Positions 26,924 through 34,017 of a DNA stretch of 64,000 nucleotides are shown piece by piece (position 1 is the stretch's first letter; the number at the start of each line of letters is the position of its first letter). The notes under the pieces are model-generated. The model was not told the DNA's origin, did no database searches, and was given only the letters and a program-made list of their open reading frames with translations. Made by a program: the position numbers and the translations under genes. Location: positions 3,782,001-3,846,000 of the forward strand of contig NZ_CP064939.1 of the NCBI RefSeq assembly GCF_015679185.1, in the 5' to 3' direction. This DNA is from Pedobacter endophyticus. GTDB taxonomy: Bacteria; Bacteroidota; Bacteroidia; Sphingobacteriales; Sphingobacteriaceae.

Positions 26924-27649
26924 ATGAAACACTTCCGGTTGTTACTCTTAAGCATGCTGCCCTTATTCGGTTTCGCTCAGGATGTAAAAGTAAATCTGAA
27001 AGGAGAAGTCAACTTTCCTGATTACGATAAAAGTTCGCGGACGATTTATTTTATCTATCAAAAAGCTGGCAAATCGATTCTCGACAGCGCCCTGGTAAAG
27101 CAGAATCAGTTTCTTTTCAATGCCACTTTGAATCCTAAGATCAAAGTAAAACTGCAATTCACTAAACCAGGTACTTCGCCAAATGCAGCAGCCGACCCCA
27201 ATATTTTGAGCCTTTTTGTTAACCAGGGCGAAGTAACGGTAAAAGCAACCGGCTATTTAGGCCGGGGAAAGGTTACGGGTTCCGCCATGCACGACGAATA
27301 CATTGCGTTTAAGAAGCCGTATTTAAAAATTGATACCAGTTTGCGTTTACTTGGATGGAAAAAAAGACGTGTTAAAGAAAATGACTCTCTAAAAATGAAG
27401 GCCGTTGACAGAGAAATTGATTCGGTAAGGAATGCGAAAATGAATTTGTTAACTTCGTTTTTAGACCAGAATATCACTAAACCTTACGCTCCAGAAGCTA
27501 TTTTGATGTATTTGCGTGCAAATGGTTCGTCTTTCGACCTCAAAAAAGCACAGCAATATTTCGACAGTCTGCCCGCTGAGCAAAAGCAAGCAGAAGAAGC
27601 CAATGACATTATCAAGGCCATTGCTGATAAAAAAACGAAGCCCAATTAG
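26924..27649 (+). CDS. DUF4369-domain exported protein without a thioredoxin domain
   Basis: A signal peptide (MKHFRLLLLSMLPLFGFAQ) is followed by a DUF4369-like beta domain (about residues 22-115; SRTIYFIYQKAGKSILDSALV, LSLFVNQGEVTVKATG). A helical segment with many charged residues (about 120-235, KMKAVDREIDSVRNAKMNL) completes it. DUF4369 is usually the N-terminal part of TlpA-like thiol-disulfide proteins. Here the protein ends at 241 residues with no CxxC thioredoxin domain, so it may be a binding or scaffold version. It lies 14 bp before the PNGase F-like gene and is probably co-transcribed with it. Function unknown. Confidence 0.72.
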   Translation: MKHFRLLLLSMLPLFGFAQDVKVNLKGEVNFPDYDKSSRTIYFIYQKAGKSILDSALVKQNQFLFNATLNPKIKVKLQFTKPGTSPNAAADPNILSLFVNQGEVTVKATGYLGRGKVTGSAMHDEYIAFKKPYLKIDTSLRLLGWKKRRVKENDSLKMKAVDREIDSVRNAKMNLLTSFLDQNITKPYAPEAILMYLRANGSSFDLKKAQQYFDSLPAEQKQAEEANDIIKAIADKKTKPN

Positions 27650-27663
27650 ATAAAAACCTATTC

Positions 27664-28716
27664 ATGATTTCTATAAAAAAATACCTCCTCCTTTTTGCTG
27701 CCGGGTTTTTCAATTTGGCATTTTGTGCTGCGCAAGGTAACGGTGGGAACACGATAAAAATACTCAATGCCGTTGATTTTTATGATGGCTATGCGAAACC
27801 CATTGACAAACCTGTGGCAGAAGGGTTGATCCGTCTCAGTAATACAAAATACCTGCGCAAACTCACCGATCAGGAGAAACAAGCAGTAGGCAATAAGTTA
27901 ACGGTAAAAGTCGCTGTAAAGGCAGGTTGCGATAATTATGACCGAATTGGAAGTGTTGCCCTTTACAAAACTCCAAAGGGAAAATCGTTTGATGATAAGG
28001 GAAGCGAGCAGTATGAACTGCTGCGCATTATGACCCCTTTCATGTATAGGACACGCGAACCGGACAACATCCCGTACATTGCTGAAATAGATCAGCTCGC
28101 ACCCTTATTTAAAGACAAAAACAGCGACATCTGGATAATGAGCGAAGTGTTCGGAACAACGGGTGCGGGGCAAAAGGAGGTGATTGGTTGCAATGGATCG
28201 CTGTTAACCTTTACTGTTTCGGTTGATTTAATTACCGAAAAAGGCAGCAGCCAGGAAAGTAATAACCTGTATTCGCTATTTTGCAACTACACCATGAATG
28301 GCGAAGATACTATTGCCGGTTATAATGCAAAGGCAGCGACTTTCACCCTTAAAAAAGATGTAGAATCGGCAAAGTTGTATGTCATATCTTCGGGGCATGG
28401 CGCTGGAGAGGGGGGAGAAGAATACAATTGGCGGGAGCATGTTGTTTACCTTGATGGGGAGGAGCATAGCCGCTTAGAAATGAGCCAAAATTGTGCCCCT
28501 TATGAAATATACAATACCCAGCCAAACGGAATCTACTTTGGCAACATCGCAAAAGAACGCCGCAGTTGGTGCCCCGGTGCGCCTGTACCTACAAGAATAA
28601 TAAATTTAGGCCCGCTAAAAGCTGGTGAGCATAGCATTAAAGTAACCATTCCCGAAGCTCGATTGCTTGAAACAAAGAGTTACTATGTCGTTTCGGCGTA
28701 TGTAGTAACGCAGTAA
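27664..28716 (+). CDS. Peptide-N-glycosidase F-like exported protein
   Basis: PNGase F releases intact N-glycans from asparagine. Compared from memory with the flavobacterial enzyme, the three catalytic acids are aligned and kept. D93 lies in CDNYDRIG (enzyme: CDEWDR), E161 in IWIMSEVFG (enzyme: IYTETW), and E253 in GGEEYNWREH (enzyme: CAEWCFRTH). The C-terminal block RSWCPGAPVPTRI also matches. Two jelly-roll domains fit the 350-residue length, and a signal peptide ends near FCAAQ. Overall identity looks low and local cysteines differ, so activity on N-glycans is likely but unproven. Partner gene: the DUF4369 protein just upstream. Confidence 0.82.
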   Translation: MISIKKYLLLFAAGFFNLAFCAAQGNGGNTIKILNAVDFYDGYAKPIDKPVAEGLIRLSNTKYLRKLTDQEKQAVGNKLTVKVAVKAGCDNYDRIGSVALYKTPKGKSFDDKGSEQYELLRIMTPFMYRTREPDNIPYIAEIDQLAPLFKDKNSDIWIMSEVFGTTGAGQKEVIGCNGSLLTFTVSVDLITEKGSSQESNNLYSLFCNYTMNGEDTIAGYNAKAATFTLKKDVESAKLYVISSGHGAGEGGEEYNWREHVVYLDGEEHSRLEMSQNCAPYEIYNTQPNGIYFGNIAKERRSWCPGAPVPTRIINLGPLKAGEHSIKVTIPEARLLETKSYYVVSAYVVTQ

Positions 28717-28786
28717 AGGCATCTATCTATCAAAGTTGGAGCTTAAAGTCAGTGCTTTGACTCTTATCGTCATATCGACCGATTCG

Positions 28787-28835
28787 AAGTCATCCTATGA
28801 ATATCTGCACCATGCAAATATTCATCGGATGACTT
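28787..28835. repeat. REP family 1 palindrome, copy 2
   Basis: AAGTCATCCTATGAATAT (28787-28804) and ATATTCATCGGATGACTT (28818-28835) are complementary with one mismatch. It is the same family as the palindrome at 9208. It lies 71 bp after the PNGase-like gene and may serve as its terminator. Confidence 0.75.
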
Positions 28836-28972
28836 ATTTAATCAAATCGTCTTAAAATCAATTGACTGTTCTCAAAACTGATCTCAGGACGACTACCGCC
28901 GTCTTTAACCTCGAACAACCTTGCTATTCATTCCATAGCTATTGAGTTCGTAGCCGTCAGTTTCAACTGACG
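28819..28972. repeat. Left copy of a 154-bp direct repeat flanking the MntA/HepT cassette
   Basis: The block from tattcatcggatgacttatt to tcagtttcaactgacg matches 29801-29954 at all but about four positions by eye. Its right end holds the CCGTCAGTTTCAACTGACG palindrome (28954-28972). The rest of the 28717-29113 gap holds a REP palindrome and the mntA promoter/operator, but no gene. Confidence 0.88.
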
Positions 28973-29043
28973 CACTTATTTTAGCAATCCTTCATTAAGT
29001 TTGACCGATAGACATATACTAAGTTGACTATATGTTTAAGAGT

Positions 29044-29117
29044 AAGTTATATTTATATAATCAAATACACTTTTATGATAAGTTATATTTATATAATCAG
29101 TTATATTTGTATAATGA
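29044..29117 (+). promoter_or_regulatory. Triple AT-rich repeat with embedded -7 element (mntA promoter/operator)
   Basis: AAGTTATATTTATATAATCA occurs exactly at 29044-29063 and 29080-29099, and a variant with TATATTTG at 29099-29117. In the third copy TATATTTG (29102-29109) is a perfect TAnnTTTG element ending 4 bp before the mntA ATG. The repeats are the natural candidate for autoregulatory binding. Confidence 0.6.
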
Positions 29118-29407
29118 CACTTTCATCGCAGAATATCGACAAGATAAGACAGTTTTTCTCCACCCGCCCGGTGAAAAAGGCCTACTTGTTTGGTTCATAT
29201 TCTCGAAATGAAGCGGAGGAATATAGCGACGTGGACATTTTGGTTGAACTGGATTACACGAAGAATATAGGTATGCAGTTTTTTACTTACAGTGAAGAAC
29301 TTGGAAGCTTACTAAAAAAGAAAGTAGACGTGGTAAGTTATGCTGGTATATCTAAATATGTGAAACCTTTCGTAGACAAAGACAAGGTGCTTATTTATGA
29401 AAGGTAG
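29114..29407 (+). CDS. mntA: MntA-type nucleotidyltransferase antitoxin
   Basis: The minimal nucleotidyltransferase signature GSX10DXD is exact: G27-S28 in LFGSYSRNEAEEYSDVDILV, with D39 and D41 as metal ligands. In characterised MntA/HepT pairs, MntA AMPylates a tyrosine beside the HEPN active site and so silences the toxin. The start is ATG 29114 (MTLSSQNIDK), giving 97 residues. The open frame further up only translates the AT-rich promoter repeats. Its stop overlaps the hepT start by 11 bp, so the two are translationally coupled. Confidence 0.92.
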   Translation: MTLSSQNIDKIRQFFSTRPVKKAYLFGSYSRNEAEEYSDVDILVELDYTKNIGMQFFTYSEELGSLLKKKVDVVSYAGISKYVKPFVDKDKVLIYER

Positions 29408-29750
29408 TTTAGGAGATCGGGTTAGATTGCAACACATTCTTGACGCAATTTGTGAAACTGAGAGTTACCTAGAGGGTGTTAGCTTCGAACAATTTTTGGA
29501 AAATTCTGAAAAACGGTTTGCCACACTTAAACAGATAGAGATTATAGGTGAGGCTTGTAATGCGATTACCGAAGAATTAAAAACCAGATTCCCTCTAATT
29601 CCATGGAAGCCGATAACGGCATTTAGAAATATTTCAATTCATGAATATTTTGGCGTCGATTTGCAACTAACCTGGGAAATTGCAAAAAATGATTTTCCCG
29701 ATTTAAAGGAGCAAATCGTCATTGTTCTTAAGTCAATTAGCACTGACTGA
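29397..29750 (+). CDS. hepT: HepT-type HEPN toxin (DUF86)
   Basis: HEPN toxins are all-helical RNases. The catalytic motif RX4-6H is R77-NISI-H82 in FRNISIHEYF. Y84 completes the RX4HXY form in which the tyrosine is the AMPylation target of MntA. The first helix RVRLQHILDAICETESYLEG and IEIIGEACNAITEEL are family blocks. At 117 residues it is full length with no break. In known systems the target is tRNA or mRNA. The cassette lies between 154-bp direct repeats. Confidence 0.92.
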   Translation: MKGSLGDRVRLQHILDAICETESYLEGVSFEQFLENSEKRFATLKQIEIIGEACNAITEELKTRFPLIPWKPITAFRNISIHEYFGVDLQLTWEIAKNDFPDLKEQIVIVLKSISTD

Positions 29751-29768
29751 GTTGCCTTTTGTTTTATC

Positions 29769-29817
29769 AAGTCATGCGATAAATATCTGCATATCGCCTA
29801 TATTCATCGGATGACTT
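29769..29817. repeat. REP family 1 palindrome, copy 3
   Basis: AAGTCATGCGATAAATAT (29769-29786) and ATATTCATCGGATGACTT (29800-29817) pair with two mismatches. It lies 19 bp after the hepT stop. Confidence 0.7.
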
Positions 29818-29954
29818 ATTTAATCAAATCGTCTTAAAATCAATTGACTGTTCCCAAAACTGATCTCAGGACGACTACCGCCGTCTTTAACCTCGAACAA
29901 CCTTGCTATTCATTCCATAGCTCTTGAATTCGTTGCCGTCAGTTTCAACTGACG
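29801..29954. repeat. Right copy of the 154-bp direct repeat flanking MntA/HepT
   Basis: This block has the same order and spacing as 28819-28972, offset by 982 bp, with differences at about four positions. It ends in the same CCGTCAGTTTCAACTGACGG palindrome (29936-29955). Confidence 0.88.
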
Positions 29955-29981
29955 GAATTATTAGCAATTTAATTTGTTTAT

Positions 29982-30024
29982 TCATCGGATGAATATAAGC
30001 ATGTAGCCAATATCCATCCGATGA
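29982..30024. repeat. REP family 1 palindrome, copy 4
   Basis: TCATCGGATGAATAT (29982-29996) and ATATCCATCCGATGA (30010-30024) pair with one mismatch. It lies just past the stop of the minus-strand barrel protein gene and may act as its terminator. Confidence 0.65.
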
Positions 30025-30042
30025 CTATTAAACTAAATAACC

Positions 30043-31161
30043 CTAAAAAGCCTCCGCAATACTAATATAAAAACCACTCTGGCGTTTTTCGTTGGCTCTT
30101 TTTTCGCCAATGCCATAATCTAGCCGCACGCTGATGCCTTTTTCCGGATCGAAGAAATACCTTAAACCAGCACCGTAATTCGGTTTAAATTGGTTTACAG
30201 CAAAATCGTCGATGCCCCACACCGTAGCCGTTCCACCAAAAAGGGTGGCGCCGAAGCGACTATTGTAGCGATAACGCAACTCTCCCTGAAATACCAATAA
30301 ACTTTCATCTCTAAAACGACCATTGTAATAACCACGCATCATTTCATCGTTACCCATTTGTTGCAGTAAGTAAACAGGCGTGTTTTTACCCTGAATGGTA
30401 TTGTACAGCCCCTGAACCCCAACGGCAAAGCTGTTACTTAATCGCCAGAAATTTCGAACATCGAGTTTAATCTGACTTCCCGTAAAATCGCCCTGCGAAG
30501 AAATATTTGGTGCGTACTGATAAGTTCCCCTGATGAAGAAACCCTGCGTAGTGTAGTTATTATTATTCCTTGTATCGTAAGCCTGTGACACACCAATATA
30601 CGCTACGCTGCCGGATTTGTTGCTATAATTATTAAAAATGCCATCAGGCACCAAATCCTTATACTCATAATTTTCAAAACCTAAAGAAACGCCCGTATAA
30701 GCTTTCGGTAACAACTGCTTCTCGGCTTGTAAAAGCACTTTAATTTGTTGTTGAATGAGTTTGTCGCTATTTGCTTGCTGAGTACTGTTACCCACGCCAT
30801 AAAAGTTGAACGGCATCCGCTTAAAACGGAGTTCTCCTATATAATGTAGCTTGTTGCCTTTGCCCCAAATATCGATCAGGCTACTCATATTATAAGCTTT
30901 CTTGGTAGAATAATTCAAATTCAGCGTTAACGATGAAGGCCGGTTGGTGGTATCTAACCGGTCGGCGTAAAAGCCTACAATCGCTCCAACGCCAAACTGA
31001 AAACCGGTTTCCTGAGCATAACCAAAAGAGGGGATGGGTAAAAAACTCGCCTTGCGCAAGGTATCTTTTTCATTCGAAAGCAGTTTTTTAATCAGTTTCA
31101 TTTGAGCAAACGAATTCCCAGTAATTAAACCAAGAAAAACGATCAGGTAAAATTTTTTCAT
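30043..31161 (-). CDS. BamA/TamA-family outer membrane barrel (bacterial surface antigen domain)
   Basis: After a signal peptide (MKKFYLIVFLGLITGNSFAQ) the protein runs as a series of amphipathic strands. The C-terminal surface-antigen features are present: GYYNGRFRDESLLVFQGELRYR and RYFFDPEKGISVRLDYGIG, ending in FYISIAEAF with a terminal phenylalanine, the BAM recognition signal. No POTRA domains precede the barrel. It therefore is not BamA itself but one of the short Omp85-like porins of this phylum. ATG 31161 gives 372 residues; the longer frame to 31242 lacks a signal peptide at its start. Its cargo is unknown. Confidence 0.82.
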   Translation of the reverse strand: MKKFYLIVFLGLITGNSFAQMKLIKKLLSNEKDTLRKASFLPIPSFGYAQETGFQFGVGAIVGFYADRLDTTNRPSSLTLNLNYSTKKAYNMSSLIDIWGKGNKLHYIGELRFKRMPFNFYGVGNSTQQANSDKLIQQQIKVLLQAEKQLLPKAYTGVSLGFENYEYKDLVPDGIFNNYSNKSGSVAYIGVSQAYDTRNNNNYTTQGFFIRGTYQYAPNISSQGDFTGSQIKLDVRNFWRLSNSFAVGVQGLYNTIQGKNTPVYLLQQMGNDEMMRGYYNGRFRDESLLVFQGELRYRYNSRFGATLFGGTATVWGIDDFAVNQFKPNYGAGLRYFFDPEKGISVRLDYGIGEKRANEKRQSGFYISIAEAF

Positions 31162-31404
31162 CGCCGCAAAGAAAAGGAAATTTAGTAATAGATTGGTTAA
31201 TTGATTGAATTGACTTAACTGTTTGAATTCGTCAATAGTCACTGACTATCAATTATGGACTATGGACTAAAGACTATGGACTGTTAACTAAAGGCTAATT
31301 GTTGAACGGTTTGAATTGGTTATAGATTATCGACTCAAGACTATGGACTTTTGACTAAAGACTATAGACCAATAAACCAATTTTATCCTTTCGGGCGAAA
31401 TGCC

Positions 31405-31412
31405 TATTTTTG
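31405..31412 (+). promoter_or_regulatory. -7 promoter element of the deoxyhypusine-synthase-like gene
   Basis: TATTTTTG matches TAnnTTTG and would start transcription near 31418, about 20 nt before the ATG. The preceding DNA (31250-31380) is full of short repeats of the type gactatggacta and has no clear TTG. Confidence 0.4.
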
Positions 31413-31438
31413 CACCAAACAATACATAACAAAACGAA

Positions 31439-32419
31439 ATGAGCAATACTAGAGGACCAATATCTCAGTTTATGGAGCGTAATTACCTCCATTTTAATGC
31501 TGCGGCGATGATGGATGCGGCTAAAGGCTACGAAACGCATTTAGATGAGGGTGGTAAAATGATGATTACGCTTGCCGGCGCAATGAGTACCGCTGAATTG
31601 GGAATTTCGCTTGCCGAGATGATTCGTCAAGACAAGGTGGCGATTATATCATGTACAGGGGCAAACCTTGAAGAAGATATTATGAACCTGGTAGCACACT
31701 CACATTATAAACGCGTACCCAATTACCGCGATTTAAGCCCACAAGACGAGTGGGATCTGCTAGAGAACCACTACAACCGTGTTACCGATACCTGTATTCC
31801 TGAAGAAGAAGCCTTCCGTCGTTTACAAAAACACATACATAAAATTTGGAAAGATGCCGATGAGGCCGGAGAGCGCTATTTTCCGCATGAATATATGTAC
31901 AAAATGCTATTGAGTGGCGATTTGGAACAATATTATGAAATCGATCCTAAAAATTCGTGGATGCTGGCTGCTGCCGAGAAAAATTTGCCGATTGTAGTAC
32001 CCGGATGGGAAGATTCGACCATGGGTAACATCTTTGCGTCGTATGTAATGAAGCAAGAGTTAAAGGCATCTACCATGAAAAGTGGTATAGAATACATGGG
32101 TTGGTTGGCCGATTGGTACATTGCAAATAGCGATGGTAAAGGAATTGGTTTCTTTCAGATTGGTGGCGGTATTGCCGGCGATTTTCCGATTTGCGTGGTA
32201 CCAATGCTCTATCAGGATATGGAAATGGAGAATATTCCTTTCTGGAGCTACTTTTGCCAGATTTCAGATTCAACAACCTCTTACGGATCTTACTCAGGAG
32301 CCGTGCCAAACGAGAAAATTACATGGGGCAAACTCGATATTCATACTCCTAAATTTATAGTTGAAAGCGATGCAACAATTGTGGCGCCGCTAATGTTTGC
32401 GTGGATATTAAAACAATAA
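31439..32419 (+). CDS. Deoxyhypusine synthase family protein
   Basis: Deoxyhypusine synthase moves an aminobutyl group from spermidine to a lysine of eIF5A, using NAD. This protein keeps the fold markers TLAGAMSTAELG and ISCTGANLEED. It also keeps the catalytic lysine block: NEKITWGKLDIH, with K298 matching the reactive K329 of the human enzyme. The glycine-rich loop is GGGIAGDF where the human enzyme has GGGVVKHH, so a lysine-histidine pair near the active site is lost. Bacteria normally lack eIF5A, so a homospermidine-synthase-like or other polyamine reaction is the more likely role. Length 326. It stands alone between promoter and terminator. Confidence 0.85.
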   Translation: MSNTRGPISQFMERNYLHFNAAAMMDAAKGYETHLDEGGKMMITLAGAMSTAELGISLAEMIRQDKVAIISCTGANLEEDIMNLVAHSHYKRVPNYRDLSPQDEWDLLENHYNRVTDTCIPEEEAFRRLQKHIHKIWKDADEAGERYFPHEYMYKMLLSGDLEQYYEIDPKNSWMLAAAEKNLPIVVPGWEDSTMGNIFASYVMKQELKASTMKSGIEYMGWLADWYIANSDGKGIGFFQIGGGIAGDFPICVVPMLYQDMEMENIPFWSYFCQISDSTTSYGSYSGAVPNEKITWGKLDIHTPKFIVESDATIVAPLMFAWILKQ

Positions 32420-32452
32420 CAATTAAATAAGATAAAACCAAATCGGTTCAAT

Positions 32453-32492
32453 AATGCCCGTTCAAGATAAAGCTCAAGAATGGGCATTTTTA
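32453..32492 (+). terminator. Intrinsic terminator of the deoxyhypusine-synthase-like gene
   Basis: AATGCCCGTTC and GAATGGGCATT pair around a loop of about 14 nt, followed by TTTTATT. It lies 33 bp past the stop. Confidence 0.85.
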
Positions 32493-32556
32493 TTGGCTGA
32501 TAGCCTCAAAACGCCATTTGTTTAGAATGATTATAAATTGTATTTCAAGTCACTAT

Positions 32557-32591
32557 TTTGTCATGGGATTTATTAATAAGTTATACTTTTG
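32557..32591 (+). promoter_or_regulatory. Promoter of the act-cox respiratory operon
   Basis: TTTG at 32557-32560, a 23-bp spacer and TACTTTTG at 32584-32591 fit the Bacteroidota consensus. Transcription would start near 32598, leaving a leader of about 75 nt before actA. Confidence 0.7.
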
Positions 32592-32672
32592 TTCAAGTTT
32601 TGATGGGGCTACCTTGGTTTAATCATCAATTTCACAACAAAAATTAAATTAAATAAGTATAAAGTGTTCATT

Positions 32673-33968
32673 ATGAGAGATATCTCGATGATTTTAAAAA
32701 ACGTTTGGAAGTCGTTATTCGTGTTTTCAGCCATTTCCGTAATAGCGGTTTCTACCGTTAATGCGCAAGATGCTGCGAACGGAAGAACACTTTTCAAAGC
32801 AAAATGTACATCGTGCCATGCGTTAGACCAAAAAATGGTTGGTCCGGCTTTAACTGGTGTTACCGATCGCCACCCAGAAGCATTCCTATTAAAATGGATT
32901 CCGAATTCTCAAGGCTTGATCGCTTCAGGTGATCCTGCTGCTGTTAAGCTTTTTAATGAGAACGGTAAAGTAGCCATGACTTCATTCCCAGAGTTGGACG
33001 AAGAAAAAGTAAAAGACATTTTAGCTTACATTCAACAAGGCGAACCTAAACCTAAAGACGGTATTGCTACTAGTTCAGCTGCTAAAGAAAGTGGAACTTC
33101 AGGCTTGTCAATTGTTGGTATCGTTGCTATTGTTTTAATTGCTATTGTAATTTTAGTTATTTTAGGTCGTGCTTCTAAATTATTAGAGCGTTTGATCCTT
33201 CAAAAACAAGGCATTGAGATCGAAGAGGATGTTCCATTAAATGTGGGCGTTCGTAAAATGTTCAAGAACAAAAAGTTTGTAATGTTCTTTATTTTGTGCT
33301 TGATTATTGCACTGGGCTCGTGGGGCTGGATGGGCATGTGGAACACCGGTGTTCATACAGGTTATCAACCAGTTCAACCAATTAAATTCTCACACGAGTT
33401 GCACGCAGGTACCAATCAAATCGATTGCCAGTATTGCCATAACGGAGCATTCAAATCGAAAAATGCTACAATTCCATCATTAAACGTTTGTATGAACTGC
33501 CATAAAGCGGTTCAGGCGAGAGACAATTATGATGGTGAAATTTCTCCTGAGATCAAAAAAATCTACAATGCTTTGGGTTACGATCCTGAAACTCAAACCT
33601 ACGACGAAAGCAAGTCTAAACCAATGGAGTGGGTACGTGTACACAACCTTCCTGATTTTGCTTACTTTAACCACTCTCAACACGTAGTGGTGGGCGAAGA
33701 AGCCATTCGTAAGGCAAAAGGATTACAACCAAACGAGCCTGTATGTTTTGCTTGTCACGGTCCGGTTAATACAATGGAAGAGATTTATCAATACTCTCCG
33801 CTAACCATGAAATGGTGTATCAACTGCCACAAGGAAACAGATATTTCTGGCCAGAAAAACAATGCGTTTTACACCAAGGTTATTGCGGCGCATGAGAAAA
33901 TCAAAAAAGGCGAGAAAATTACCCCAGCGTTATTGGGTGGTTTAGAGTGTGGTAAATGCCACTATTAA
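32673..33968 (+). CDS. actA: Alternative Complex III subunit ActA, multiheme c-type cytochrome with N-terminal cytochrome c domain
   Basis: Six CxxCH heme sites are visible: CTSCH in an N-terminal cytochrome c domain, then CQYCH, CMNCH, CFACH, CINCH and CGKCH in the C-terminal 180 residues. After a signal peptide ending VNAQ there is the monoheme domain (about residues 35-125). Membrane segments follow at about 145-166 and 200-222, then the pentaheme part. ActA anchors ACIII and passes electrons from ActB toward cytochrome c or the oxidase. ATG 32673 gives 431 residues; the open frame begins with GTG 9 bp earlier. It is the first gene of the operon. Confidence 0.93.
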   Translation: MRDISMILKNVWKSLFVFSAISVIAVSTVNAQDAANGRTLFKAKCTSCHALDQKMVGPALTGVTDRHPEAFLLKWIPNSQGLIASGDPAAVKLFNENGKVAMTSFPELDEEKVKDILAYIQQGEPKPKDGIATSSAAKESGTSGLSIVGIVAIVLIAIVILVILGRASKLLERLILQKQGIEIEEDVPLNVGVRKMFKNKKFVMFFILCLIIALGSWGWMGMWNTGVHTGYQPVQPIKFSHELHAGTNQIDCQYCHNGAFKSKNATIPSLNVCMNCHKAVQARDNYDGEISPEIKKIYNALGYDPETQTYDESKSKPMEWVRVHNLPDFAYFNHSQHVVVGEEAIRKAKGLQPNEPVCFACHGPVNTMEEIYQYSPLTMKWCINCHKETDISGQKNNAFYTKVIAAHEKIKKGEKITPALLGGLECGKCHY

Positions 33969-34017
33969 TAGAGTAGAGTTTAGTAAGAACGTTCGAATAA
34001 ACAGTAATATAGCTTAA

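Noticed and set aside
28819..29954. Insertion sequence or composite transposon around mntA-hepT
   Set aside because: No transposase, no terminal inverted repeats and no target duplication were seen; only direct repeats are present.
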